DNA of 64,000 nt from Lutraria lutraria. Its lineage: Eukaryota > Mollusca > Bivalvia > Venerida > Mactridae. Within the stretch, counting starts at the first letter, position 1. Each line of letters begins with the position of its first letter. Shown piece by piece: positions 12,225 through 23,621 of this stretch. The translations under genes and the position numbers were made by a program. A model generated the notes under the pieces. It saw only the letters and a program-made list of their open reading frames with translations. It was not told the DNA's origin and searched no databases. The stretch spans positions 44,423,137 through 44,487,136 of the forward strand of contig OZ026833.1 of NCBI GenBank assembly GCA_964023205.1, written 5' to 3'.

Positions 12225-13294
12225 ATTATTCACGGTTCACACAGTTACAGGTTTTATTCATATTGATACGCTCCCGCCACTGCATGGTTTAGGCACGGAA
12301 ATCCCGTGCAAAATTGTGTTAACTATATAAGGAGCAATTGTGTAGTTTAATGTCACTCGAGGTTTAGTATTTGGTTAGTGAAGTACTAGTATTCCTTATA
12401 AATGTACATGGATTCGTTGCCCACGAGGGAGCCGGGAAGAATTGAAATGTTTGAAGAATTGAAGATATTTGACGGGAAGTTTTCTGGTCTGAAGAGAGAT
12501 TTACAACGTGAACACTAGTTGACGAAGGCTACTGTCATGAAGAAGACAAAGAATATCTACGACAGGAAGACCAATGGGGCCAGTCGTTTGCTACAGGTGC
12601 GGAAAAGGCCATTTTACCACGGGGTGTGTTGCAGGAGAGTTATATGAAATAATAATAAGATAAGTACCAATTCATTAAGATTCTTTACGTTAATCTGTGA
12701 GCTATACTATATATCAATTGGCTCGTTTATGTGTGAGCTGTGCTATATGCGTTGGCTCGTTTATGTGTGAGCTGTGCTATATGCGTTGGCTCGTTTATGT
12801 GTGAGTTTTGCTATATGCGTTGGCTCGTTTATGTGTGAGCTGTGCTATATGCGTTGGCTCGTTTATGTGTGAGCTATGCTATATGCGTTGGCTCGTTTAT
12901 GTGTGAGCTGTGCTATATGCGTTGGCTCGTTTATGTGTGAGCTATGCTTTATGCGATGGGTCGTTTATGTGTGAGCTGTGCTATATGCGTTGGCTCGTTT
13001 ATGTGTGAGCTGTGATTTGAGCGTTGGCTCTTATGTATAAAATGAGCGCTCTTATTCTGATGATAATGACATTCAAATATTATTAAAGATTTAATGATAG
13101 TGTCGTGAATTAAATTTAACATCTAGACAATATAGACTATTTAAAAATTATGCGTTTACCCTCTTTGTTTTGCTCGAGGTTACGCTACCAGATACTAAAG
13201 CCTATTTCCTATTTGTTGTTTGTTGTTTCTTTGTCCTGTAACTTGTGATTAGTGAATAATTGATTTTATTCCCGACACTAAGGGAGTAATAAAA
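12225..13294. mobile_element. Composite element unit 1 (Helitron-like?), 9-copy minisatellite core
   Basis: Layout: ~495-bp left flank beginning attattcacggttcacacag, a 34-bp minisatellite, then a ~270-bp right flank ending in a hairpin (ATTCCC-gacacta-GGGAGTAAT). The left flank recurs at 13295 and 15283, the right flank at ~15005-15282, and its end at 18571. Left flank + tandem-repeat core + right flank with terminal hairpin resembles pearl/HINE-type non-autonomous Helitron-like elements. That classification is inference; no Rep/helicase coding is present. Confidence 0.6.
12721..13026 (+). repeat. 34-bp minisatellite, ~9 copies
   Basis: The unit starts gctcgtttatgtgtgagctg and ends tgctatatgcgttg. 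The last units are degenerate (atgcgatgggtcg, tgatttgagcgttgg), exactly as in the larger array at 13791. The period is not a multiple of three, so no repeat peptide is encoded. Confidence 0.92.
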
Positions 13295-15282
13295 ATTATT
13301 CACGGTTCACACAGTTACAGGTTTTATTCATATTGATACGCTCCCGCCACTGCATGGTTTAGGCACGGAAATCCCGTGCAAAATTGTGTTAACTATATAA
13401 GGAGCAATTGTGTAGTTTAATGTCACTCGAGGTTTAGTATTTGGTTAGTGAAGTACTAGTATTCCTTATAAATGTACATGGATTCGTTGCCCACGAGGGA
13501 GCCGGGAAGAATTGAAATGTTTGAAGAATTGAAGATATTTGACGGGAAGTTTTCTGGTCTGAAGAGAGATTTACAACGTGAACACTAGTTGACGAAGGCT
13601 ACTGTCATGAAGAAGACAAAGAATATCTACGACAGGAAGACCAATGGGGCCAGTCGTTTGCTACAGGTGCGGAAAAGGCCATTTTACCACGGGGTGTGTT
13701 GCAGGAGAGTTATATGAAATAATAATAAGATAAGTACCAATTCATTAAGATTCTTTACGTTAATCTGTGAGCTATACTATATATCAATTGGCTCGTTTAT
13801 GTGTGAGCTGTGCTATATGCGTTGGCTCGTTTATGTGTGAGCTATGCTATATGCGTTGGCTCGGTTATGTGTGAGCTGTGCTATATGCGTTGGCTCGTTT
13901 ATGTGTGAGTTTTGCTATATGCGTTGGCTCGTTTATGTGTGAGCTATGCTATATGCGTTGGCTCGTTTATGTGTGAGTTTTGCTATATGCGTTGGCTCGT
14001 TTATGTGTGAGCTATGCTATATGCGTTGGCTCGTTTATGTGTGAGCTGTGCTATATGCGTTGGCTCGGTTATGTGTGAGCTGTGCTATATGCGTTGGCTC
14101 GTTTATGTGTGAGTTTTGCTATATGCGTTGGCTCGTTTATGTGTGAGCTATGCTATATGCGTTGGCTCGTTTATGTGTGAGCTGTGCTATATGCGTTGGC
14201 TCGTTTATGTGTGAGCTATGCTATATGCGTTGGCTCGGTTATGTGTGAGCTGTGCTATATGCGTTGGCTCGTTTATGTGTGAGCTATGCTATATGCGTTG
14301 GCTCGGTTATGTGTGAGCTATGCTATATGCGTTGGCTCGTTTATGTGTGAGCTGTGCTATATGCGTTGGCTCGGTTATGTGTGAGCTGTGCTATATGCGT
14401 TGGCTCGGTTATGAGTGAGCTGTGCTATATGCGTTGGCTCGTTTATGTGTGAGCTGTGCTATATGCGTTGGCTCGTTTATGTGTGAGCTATGCTATATGC
14501 GTTGGCTCGTTTATGTGTGAGCTATGCTATATGCGTTGGCTCGGTTATGTGTGAGCTGTGCTATATGCGTTGGCTCGTTTATGTGTGAGCTGTGCTATAT
14601 GCGTTGGCTCGTTTATGTGTGAGCTATGCTATATGCGTTGGCTCGGTTATGTGTGAGCTGTGCTATATGCGTTGGCTCGTTTATGTGTGAGTTTTGCTAT
14701 ATGCGTTGGCTCGGTTATGTGTGAGCTATGCTATATGCGTTGGCTCGTTTATGTGTGAGCTGTGCTATATGCGTTGGCTCGGTTATGTGTGAGCTGTGCT
14801 ATATGCGTTGGCTCGTTTATGTGTGAGTTTTGCTATATGCGTTGGCTCGTTTATGTGTGAGCTGTGCTATATGCGTTGGCTCGTTTATGTGTGAGCTATG
14901 CTATATGCGTTGGCTCGTTTATGTGTGAGCTGTGCTATATGCGATGGGTCGTTTATGTGTGAGCTGTGCTATATGCGTTGGCTCGTTTATGTGTGAGCTG
15001 TGATTTGAGCGTTGGCTCTTATGTATAAAATGAGCGCTCTTATTCTGATGATAATGACATTCAAATATTATTAAAGATTTAATGATAGTGTCGTGAATTA
15101 AATTTAACATCTAGACAATATAGACTATTTAAAAATTATGCGTTTACCCTCTTTGTTTTGCTCGAGGTTACGCTACCAGATACTAAAGCCTATTTCCTAT
15201 TTGTTGTTTGTTGTTTCTTTGTCCTGTAACTTGTGATTAGTGAATAATTGATTTTATTCCCGACACTAAGGGAGTAATAAAA
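13295..15282. mobile_element. Composite element unit 2, 36-copy minisatellite core
   Basis: A direct head-to-tail copy of unit 1. The left flank (13295-13790) and right flank (from ~15005) look essentially identical to unit 1. The size difference, 1988 versus 1070 bp, comes entirely from 27 additional 34-bp repeats. Confidence 0.7.
13791..15011 (+). repeat. 34-bp minisatellite, ~36 copies
   Basis: Same unit as at 12721. Units differ at two places: gctcgttt or gctcggtt, and gagctg, gagcta or gagttt. Variants are interspersed rather than blocked, as expected from repeated slippage or unequal exchange. Confidence 0.93.
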
Positions 15283-15457
15283 ATTATTCACGGTTCACAC
15301 AGTTACAGGTTTTATTCATATTGATACGCTCCCGCCACTGCATGGTTTAGGCACGGAAATCCCGTGCAAAATTGTGTTAACTATATAAGGAGCAATTGTG
15401 TAGTTTAATGTCACTCGAGGTTTAGTATTTGGTTAGCGAAGTACTAGTATTCCTTAT
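15283..15457. mobile_element. Composite element unit 3, left end only
   Basis: 175 bp matching the left flank of units 1 and 2 with one difference seen (ggttagcgaa for ggttagtgaa). The match stops abruptly at 15457, where unrelated sequence leading into LINE coding remnants begins. Confidence 0.75.
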
Positions 15458-15554
15458 TCCACCCAGCCACCCACCCAGCTTTACATAATCTTTACAAGCC
15501 ATGATGATATTATTAGTATAAAGTTGTATAAAGTTAAATGGCTGTATCTTTTGT

Positions 15555-15953
15555 ATGGAAAATGATTTATTTTTCTGTCTATGCTGTGTTGTTCCAGAGA
15601 ACAGTTCCAGACCGAGTATGGTTGGAACACATACTTTTGACAGGCTTTTGAATTCTATCACAGATTTGAATGTCGAAAATGAAAATATTTTTAATTTTAT
15701 GTTATGTGGTGATATGAATGCATACACGTCCGATAATCTAGATTTTGTATTGCATGATTCATTGATTAATAGTGATGTCTTACTTCCAGATTATAGCACT
15801 GATGAATATTTACATCGTAGTTCATGTAACAACGGTCGAGTTGATACTCAAGGCGTTATGTTAATAGACATATGTAAACAGACTGGTTTACGCATTTTGA
15901 ATGGTCGTTGTGATAAGGATTGGATTGGTAAGGTCGAGGTAGTAGTGTTATAG
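15555..15953 (+). pseudogene. LINE apurinic-type endonuclease fragment
   Basis: The 132-residue open stretch contains VPENSSRP, then LCGDMNAYT, the Gly-Asp-x-Asn motif of APE-type endonucleases, then ICKQTGLRILNGRC, typical of the following helix-strand. It lacks the N-terminal third and the C-terminal SDH motif, so it is not a functional enzyme. A neighbouring region encodes RT pieces of presumably the same element. Confidence 0.8.
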
Positions 15954-16559
15954 ATCATGTAATTGTTTCTCCTAGCAAAATATATTGAATAATGTATCAT
16001 ATTTTCAAATATCAAACATATTGTCTGATAACTGTATTATTGATTTTCATTTAATTTTGATGTTCAAGATGTAATTGCGGAGCAAAGTACCATCGACAGT
16101 AATGATGTTATAAATGAAAATTATGTTTGGAATAATAGTTTTAAAGATTCATTTATTTCTAACTTGTCTCCATGATGACACTAATACTAAGCTTAAAAAC
16201 TTCAGTGATCATGTGATTTTGGCACAGTCCGGGAGATATAAATGATTGTATAACTGAGTTTTCATCCATTATAGGCGATGTAACTTAATATTTTAAATGC
16301 ACTTTATCTACTGATGCTGTATGTCCTGAATCTAATGATAAACATCAACCTTGGTGTGATGAAGAATGCATGATGAAAAGACTATAAATCTATGCTAAGC
16401 TGAATGTTTTTAGAACAGATAATAGTGAGTTTAACCGTTTGAATATGGCCAATGCTCGTACACACTTTAAATCTTGCATCCGTAAGGAGAAATACGAGTA
16501 TGATAAATTACAAACCTCTAAACTTTTATATAGAAGACATTTTCATACATAAGGGCCTC

Positions 16560-17163
16560 TCTGGCACTGATGTTGATACCTTCAAAGTATTTATGATTCT
16601 TTATGCTGAAGATATTGTTATTTTTGCCAACAACAAGAAGAATTACAGTCAAGTTTAGATATACTTTTAGATTTTTGTAATAATAGAAATTAGTAGTGAA
16701 TACAAATAAAACAAAAAATATAATTTCAGAAAGGTAGGGTGAATATCGAAAAATATGAAGTTTTATATAATAATATTGATTTAGAAATAGTCGATAAATT
16801 CACATATATTGGAGTAGTTTTCAGCTCGGGTGGATCTTTTTCAAATGCTCAAAATGTTTTGTCTGGTCAAGCTTTAAAAGGGATTTTCAAAATCAACAAA
16901 CATTGTACAAATTCTCGGATTTATCTGTAAAACATAGATTAGAACTCTTCGATAAGTTAATAACGCCTATTCTTAATTATGCTGGACAGGTATGGGGGTT
17001 TATACAAGGGAAATCGATCGAAAGTGTTCATTTACAATTTTGTAAAAGTTTACTTGGTGTTAAAAGAAATACACAAAACGATTTTGTTTATGGAGAACTA
17101 GGTCAGCTGAATTTGCATACTTTGAGACAAATAACTATTACAAAATACTGGATTAAATTATGA
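16560..17163 (+). pseudogene. LINE reverse transcriptase C-terminal fragments
   Basis: Pieces in two frames. The first holds LYAEDIVIFA, the RT active-site loop, here Tyr-Ala-Glu-Asp instead of (F/Y)ADD. Then come IEKYEVLYN...FTYIGVVFSSGGSF and LITPILNYAGQVWGF...SLLGVK...VYGELGQ, the usual block after the RT domain in these elements. Stops and frame changes separate them. The loss of one catalytic Asp fits a dead copy. Confidence 0.8.
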
Positions 17164-18570
17164 AGAACTAATGAAAATAAGCACAACAGAAAAGTATATT
17201 ACATGTCGATATTAGACACGGAATTACATTCTAATAAACAAAATTGGCGTTCTCTAATAAAATATTTGTTATGTAACATTGGTTTATATGATGCTTGGTA
17301 TTTTCAAGACATTGGTAATGTTAATATAATTTATCTCTAATCAAACAAAGAATGACTGATAGATTCGTTCAAAACTTGCGGAGTAGATTAAATGAATCAA
17401 GTAGAGCTTTATTTGATAAAACATAGCTAATTTTCAGTTTCAGTCATATTTAGATATTCTAAACATACATAAATTTCAATGTTACTTTTCAAAATGTCAT
17501 CTGATAGACTACATATTGAATCGGGTAGATGGAATAAACCAAGAGTAACTCCGGTAAATGATAGAATTTGTGTAAATTGCAACATTTTAGAAGATGAGTA
17601 CCAATTTTTGTTTGCGAGTTATGTCCTGAACTAAGAAACAATTATATTCCTTTGTATTATAGAAGAAATCCTAGCATGTTTAAATAATTTGAATTGTTAA
17701 ATAATGAAAATAGAAACTTAATAAGAAAATTAAGTATTTGTATCCAAAGGCATTTTATATAAGAAATAATGTAAGATACGCCTAAACAATGTTAAGCAGT
17801 ATTTGTATCGTCTAATATATATACAATTATTATTAGTATCCATATATATTGTTTTATCGTCTTGTATTTTGTAAACATGTCATTGCGAATACATTAATTA
17901 AATTTTTCATAGTTATAGTGAGGTAAAATTATTTATATATATATTTATTTTGTGATTGTAAATATAATGTATATAATTGTGTCAATCTGTCACACTGTTA
18001 ATAGTTGCCGCATGGATCAAGACCTTCCGGTATTTAAAGAAATAAACTTTGAAAATTTGAAACATAATCTATCACAATGTTCAATTTACTTTTATCATGT
18101 TAGTATTTTTCAGATGAACAAAATCGTGATGTCACAAAACTATTATGAACCAACAACACCGGAGCTATGTACAACTACTTCCATTTCAACATAACTACAA
18201 GAACGTGTCGATTGATTGTACACATAACGCGAATATTTATAAAGCTATAATTAAACAGTATCGGGTCCAAGTGTTAAAGGCCACTATACTGTTTAGCCTG
18301 GAGCCCTTACCTCCATATTTCCCTCATGGGGGTTTTTGTGGTTAGGTAGCCACCGTTGCTTACAGTTGAGGACTCAATACTTTTGATATTTGACTTTGAA
18401 TCACATAATTATCAGTTTTTGTGATATTTTGTGCTTGTATGATGGTACCTTGTGATTTTATTTGTTGTTATATTACGGACATTCAATGTTCACAATGTTT
18501 TATATGCACATGCAAAGTTACATTTGTCAAACATAACTACAAAACTTGTCGATTAATTGTAATAATTTCG

Positions 18571-18675
18571 CTACCAGATACTAAAGCCTATTTCCTATTT
18601 GTTGTTTGTTATTTCTTTGTCCTGTAACTTGTGATTAGTGAATAATTGATTTACTCCCGACACTAAGGGAGTAAT
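18571..18675. mobile_element. Detached right end of the composite element
   Basis: About 105 bp from ctaccagatactaaagcct to the terminal hairpin ACTCCC-gacactaa-GGGAGT, matching ~13188-13290. It ends at agtaat, followed by unrelated sequence, which marks the natural right end. It is probably the far side of unit 3, split by the LINE-bearing segment. Confidence 0.65.
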
Positions 18676-19109
18676 GATGAATTTATCCAGGTACGTCGTA
18701 CATTTTAAATAACGCCACGTGATATGCGTATCTGATTTAGCGCTAAAATTATCTCGCTGATCAAGTTGTATATATAGGGGAGACCGGGGTTAAATAAGCC
18801 ATGTTTTTACTCTTTGAGTTATTTTAAGTACATTCAAAATAAAATTTAATTAACAAGGAAACTATTAATCGGAACTTGAAGGCGGATGTAAAACGGCTCA
18901 ATTTACCCCGTGCACGGTTTGGTTGATCCATCTAAAGGGGTATATTGAGCCATTGCATATGCTATCTGATCACTTCTTATTTGTCTACGTGTAAATGGTA
19001 ACAATATGACATTCAATATACTTCTTCATTAACAATTTACAAACAGTCAATGTAGATTTAAAAAATGAACATCAATAATTGCATGTAAAACAATAGACAA
19101 ATAATTATG

Positions 19110-20003
19110 CGTTGTACGGCGAGTGTGGACGAACTATCCATTGCTATTGGTTAAAAATTAACTCTAAGGATTGTGATAATCTTATATTGAAACATATGTA
19201 CAGTATGTTATTACAAAACATAGAAACGGACAACAATTGGGTAAGACTTCTATTTTACAAGAGAAAGGCTTTAATGATGTGTGGACATTCCCAGAATCAG
19301 TGAACCACAAATGTTTTATTAATGTAATACTTGTAAGACTCGAAGACATTTATATATCACAATGGAACTAAGTTATTAGAAACGGCAGATCTTTTACATT
19401 TTATAATAATATAAGATAACTAATGTGAAAATACGCTCGGTTTTATCTAGAATAAGACTGTCATCACACCCTCCAGCAATTGTGACTGGGAAATATACTC
19501 ATATTCCTATAGAGAACAAAGTAAATGTGTTTTATGTACGAAAAACGACATTGAAGATGAGTATCATCTTATCATTGTATGTCCCATATATACTGATATT
19601 AGAAATATTTAAATAAAAATGTATAACAGGAGAAATCCTAGCATGTTTAAATTTGTGCAATTACTATCATCAATTAACAAAAAAGAACTTGGAACTTTTA
19701 AAAACAAAGCCCTTGACCGACGACGTTCAATTTTATATTGATTTCATATAATATTTATACATACCATGATAATTATTTATTTATCTAAAATAAATGATTA
19801 ATAGTTTAATGTTTATATATGTATGTAAATCATGTTGTCCCTAGACAAATGTTTATTATAACATGTGTATTTTATATTCATAGTACTTTATATTCATAGC
19901 ATTGTTGATTGTATGCATGTATGTATGTATTTATTGTATATTGTTTGACGGTGATAAGATGTATCATGCTTCTGTATTCTGTATTCTAATAATAAACTGC
20001 TAA
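19110..20003 (+). mobile_element. 5'-truncated LINE inserted in transposon copy A
   Basis: Starts inside the post-RT region (YGECGRTIHCYWLKI) and continues through a SRIRLSSHP...GKYTHIPIEN stretch and a frame-shifted zinc-knuckle ending in EDEYHL. An AT-rich 3' tail contains short GTAT and ATTCT repeats and ends near aataataaactgc. It is related to but distinct from the LINE at 15540. Confidence 0.75.
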
Positions 20004-20020
20004 AGTTAAAGGTCAATCGA

Positions 20021-20272
20021 TTAATTCATTTCATCAGATTCACAGTTTTGACAGATATACATTCTGCCACCACATGTGCAATCTTCATATGCACATTTCT
20101 TACAAATTACACATTGTACCCACTTTTCCCTGGCTTTGCTGTTGGAATATGGCTCAACACAAACAAGACAGTACCATTCCTCTTCTTCGTCTGATGAACA
20201 ATTAACCTTTCGCAGCTTCTTCGATTTTTTACCTTGTGGCTTCTTCATTTTCCGGGTTCTCTCTTTACTCAC
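20021..20272 (-). CDS. Cys-rich zinc-finger (PHD-like) protein of transposon copy A
   Basis: 83 residues. A basic N-terminus (KERTRKMKKPQGKKSKK) and an acidic patch (SSDEEEE) are followed by a Cys cluster: WYCLVC, WVQCVICKKCAYEDCTC, YICQNC. This has the layout of a treble-clef or PHD-type zinc module (W-x2-C before C-x2-C-x-W/C-x-H/C). It lies at the 3' end of the transposon, downstream of the transposase and OTU-like segments on the same strand, so it is most likely the C-terminal domain or last exon of the transposon protein rather than a host gene. Confidence 0.65.
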   Translation of the reverse strand: MSKERTRKMKKPQGKKSKKLRKVNCSSDEEEEWYCLVCVEPYSNSKAREKWVQCVICKKCAYEDCTCGGRMYICQNCESDEMN

Positions 20273-21042
20273 TTTAACATTTTTGGACTTTTTCTGTTGA
20301 ATTCGTCTTCAATTTTCTTTTTTTCTGGAGTGGCTCATTGCCAGCTTTCAAGGCCTAATTTACAAAGTAGCCTCCCTTGATTTTCGGTCGAAGGGAAGCT
20401 TGTGATCAAATTTCGATTATGTCCCTTAGATAAGGACCCTAGATGAACCATTTAAGACCCTAGATAGCACTGAAATCAGTAGAATCACGGTTCATTAAGC
20501 AAGACGCGCATTGTGCCCGCGGGCATGATCTTATCAGTGGTTCATCAAATACAGTAAAACAATGACAGAAAGTGATATCATGAAGAACTTGACTTATACT
20601 TGTATTATTTAACGTTATTTGTTAGTTGTTGGGTAACTACAGCCAAGCTTGACATGTTTTATAATAAAATAACCATTGATGTACGCTTTATTATATTTAT
20701 TCTGCTAATAACAAGTTTTCATTGACAAGGTGAAAATTTAGTTAATTCTAATTTTGTTAATATGTAGATAAATAGATTGTAAAATCCATTCTGTTTCATT
20801 TATTCAGATTTTTATCGACAAATGTTACTTTAAACAGCGGCAGATCCAGGATTTCAGGGGCATAATATTTTGGAAAGTATGCTATTTCATTGAATGATTT
20901 TTCATTTCTTTAGGAGGTGGGGGGGGGGGGCTGAATTCGCTTGTGTTAAATAACTAGTTTATATTTTATCGAGTATAAATTCAGATATATCAAGTACTTA
21001 TATACATACATGTATGATAAGAATAGCAGTTTTTTTCGTGTT

Positions 21043-21564
21043 TCATTTTCTTACAGTTTTTCTCGGTACAGCCTTTGGAAATGGTCGAACAACTTCAGGA
21101 TCAAACCCTAGACTTGACTTGCATTGTTCCTTAAAGGTGCTTGTCACTTCAGGGATGTTTCTCACCACAGCGTTGTAATAAGAAATTGCATGACTCCCCT
21201 CTAAGGTTAACACAATTTTCCCTTTTACATTGTCTTTGTTTCGCGGTTCCTGTGTAATTTCTGTTACAACTCCAGTTTCACTAATTTTGTTTATCAGAAC
21301 ATTCACCTGAAGCGCGTTGAAAAGGGCAGTTAGTATCATATCTGCTGTATCATTATTGTATGAAATATAGTTTTGAACATCTTCAAGAACGTTACGCCCT
21401 TCTGTTTGAAACATTTGATAAAATTCTATATTCTGTTTCAATTCGTTTTCCAGTTTCAGGCAAATATTTTGAGTGCTGACATCAGCGATACACTCAGCTA
21501 TTAAACTCTTCTCAATAGCACGTAGTAAACAATGTTCGTCACCATTCACTTTTACAGTTTGCAT
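21043..21564 (-). CDS. OTU-like cysteine protease domain encoded by transposon copy A
   Basis: 173 residues. NGDEHCLLRAIEKSL fits the OTU nucleophile motif (usually D-G-x-C-x-x-R/W-A/S); EGSHAISYYNAVV near the end fits the His box that completes the catalytic pair. OTU proteins are usually deubiquitinases. The reading frame continues upstream of the ATG at 21564 as about 28 further sense codons (to near 21648), and the transposase ORF ends just above that in another frame, suggesting one fused transposase-OTU protein broken by frameshifts. The usual Asp/Gly of the motif is altered (DEHC), so activity is uncertain. Confidence 0.65.
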   Translation of the reverse strand: MQTVKVNGDEHCLLRAIEKSLIAECIADVSTQNICLKLENELKQNIEFYQMFQTEGRNVLEDVQNYISYNNDTADMILTALFNALQVNVLINKISETGVVTEITQEPRNKDNVKGKIVLTLEGSHAISYYNAVVRNIPEVTSTFKEQCKSSLGFDPEVVRPFPKAVPRKTVRK

Positions 21565-21668
21565 TCCCCTTTCATGTAGGTAAGCTTCAATTTGTGTAAA
21601 CGGACGAGTGAAAACTGAACCAGCTGTCTCAACTGGCGATGTCTGGGATTATATTCTCTCCTGTGATT

Positions 21669-22556
21669 TCAGCTGCTTGCTGAGCTTTTGGGGCATTTTT
21701 TCAGCTCTGGTCGGTCAGTTACAAAGGCTGGAGCAAAGTCTACTTCGTTAAATGCGTTTGAGTTCAAGGGCCAGATACCGGTTACCTCAAATCCCTTTAC
21801 TGCATTTCTGGAGGTGAATGCATCAAACCAAACCCTTTTAAGAATCCCAGGGATGTCGTATATTGTCATAGGTATCCCGGGATGACTACGCATCCATGAA
21901 TCCTGAGGAGCAGCAATATACCTCTTCAATGTCCCATAAACAGTCCTGTCTTGAGGTTGCAGTTCATGCGAACAATGTGGCGGAAAGGACAGCATCACTA
22001 TTCCATTAGCTCTAGCATACAGTAGAATTTGAAGATCAAGATAAGAATAATGATTATCCAGCAGCAACAATATGGATTTCGCTGGAGTAGGTTTCACATG
22101 TTTGACCAAATGTTTTATGAAAACAAGAAAATGCTCTTCGGTCAACCATCCACTTGGATTAGCACCACATACGAGTATACATCCAGCGGGACCGTCCCTA
22201 ATAAAATGTTCTTTAAAATGTTTCCTAGAATAATAATCAAAGGTAGGAGGAACTGAATCTCCACTTGTATTAATGACACTGCATATTGTTACAAGGCAAC
22301 CTCTTTCAGCTGAGGTCAGAGCCCCAATTTGCTTAACTCCTTTCCCAGCTACAATGTTGCGCGGTTTCTGTACAGTTGTAACGCCTGTTTCATCTACATT
22401 CCAGACATCGTTTGTACTAAATTTATGCCTGTCTATTACGTCATTAAGTTTAGCAAAGAATTCATTTACGTTGGATTCATTGATACGTGTTGCCCTTAAG
22501 CTTGACAAACTTGTAGCTTTCGGTTTTCTGACAGATAGACTAGGATGCCTTTTCAT
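21669..22556 (-). pseudogene. pogo/Tigger-type DDE transposase, copy A (N-terminus deleted)
   Basis: 295 residues of the DDE catalytic domain. NVDETG gives the first Asp, LLLLDNHYSY the second and LQPQD the third, 35 residues after the second (DD35D), as in pogo/Tigger/CENP-B-related transposases. PPHCSHELQPQD is the signature around the third Asp. The N-terminal helix-turn-helix region present in copy B is missing, removed by a ~565-bp deletion at 22565. The C-terminus runs on in other frames into the OTU-like segment. Confidence 0.85.
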
Positions 22557-23621
22557 AAATTTGTGCTAAAGTGCTAAAAATTAAAGCGGGACATGTTGAG
22601 CCACTGTCACAACCTACCCCGTACGCAATGGCTCAACCAACCCCGGTATAACTATTTATACAGTATGGCAGATGGATGAGTTAAAATGGCGTCATGACCT
22701 TGAAATACATTTACGAAGCAGTGCAGCTTTAAATTACAAGCTCATCTTTACAGCTGAATAAGCCATCCGTTTACAAATGTATAAATGACGGTAATTTAAA
22801 GAACCATGTGAAAAAATACTTACCAATACCAAAATTGGTTATTTTGACGTCAAATTTGTATAACTTTACGCAAGATAGAAAAATTTCGAATGCCATCAAT
22901 TTTGAAAATGGCGCGTCTAAAACTTTTTGTTTTAATTGTTGTCGTCACGGTAGACGGGGTGGTAGGCGCAATGGCTCATTCAACCCTTGGCTCATTCAAC
23001 CCGGTCTCCCCTATATACATGTGATAAAAATACTTTCGTGTCTAGGCATAATCTAATCATTTTACGCCATGTAGCTCAACCATGTGGGTCCCTACAAGAT
23101 AGGGCACCTATGTATTTTAGTTTTCCGTTTAGGGAAATATTGAAATTGATGATAATAAAAGAAACAAAACATGTGTAACGTCAGAGACATAGATAACATG
23201 TACCGAGCGTGTTGAAGCTATCGCCGTCAACAATTATATATAATTTGCCTACTAATTAAGTTGGCTTTCATTATGTATTTATAAGTACTAAACTGAGATC
23301 AGTATGCGTTTGATATATATTTAAAACGAATTACATTTTGTAATAACAAAGACATTGGTTCCTAAATCTAATCGTTTGATTAGTTTGTTTTCTATCCGAA
23401 AATTGTTCTATAGTAAGCAAGCGATCACCCATATTTAGCGTTAACTAATTGCATAAATTATACTCATGGAAACTGAACTAGCATAATACAGCCTTGCACT
23501 GCAACATGGGACGGGAACTAGTATAATCAATTGCATGGCGAATGAAGAAAAAATGCTGCATCGAAATTTCATAGCCGCCACTCGCTCGACGCGCATGACT
23601 TTGATGAGGCAGTTGAGACAG

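Larger units (their letters stand above)
15540..17990 (+). mobile_element. Broken non-LTR retrotransposon (LINE)
   Basis: Degenerate LINE remnant: endonuclease fragment (15555-15953), reverse transcriptase C-terminal fragments (about 16560-17163), then a tail with a Cys-x2-Cys ... EDEYQF zinc-knuckle remnant near 17570-17610. Frames are broken by many stops and shifts. The extreme ends are not defined; 3' sequence is AT-rich. Confidence 0.8.
18777..23011 (-). mobile_element. pogo/Tigger-type DNA transposon, copy A
   Basis: Bounded by GGGGAGACCGGGGTTAAATAAG on the left and its imperfect inverse (...CCCGGTCTCCCC) on the right, with TA (TATATA) on both sides, as in Tc1/mariner-superfamily insertions. 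Subterminal copies of 'ggctcaa..ccaaccccgg' occur at both ends. Minus-strand coding remnants in order: transposase catalytic domain, OTU-like domain, Cys-rich zinc-finger domain. The element is interrupted by a 0.9-kb LINE and has lost the transposase N-terminus. Confidence 0.85.

Noticed and set aside
13050..13090. Hammerhead-ribozyme-like CTGATGA in the composite element
   Set aside because: No GAAA core or matching stems at the required spacing.
12721..15011. Regular short repeats that could suggest a CRISPR array
   Set aside because: Units are contiguous with no unique spacers, and the genome is eukaryotic with introns.
21043..21564. OTU-like ORF as a host deubiquitinase gene
   Set aside because: It lies inside the transposon terminal repeats, on the transposase strand, with connecting sense codons.
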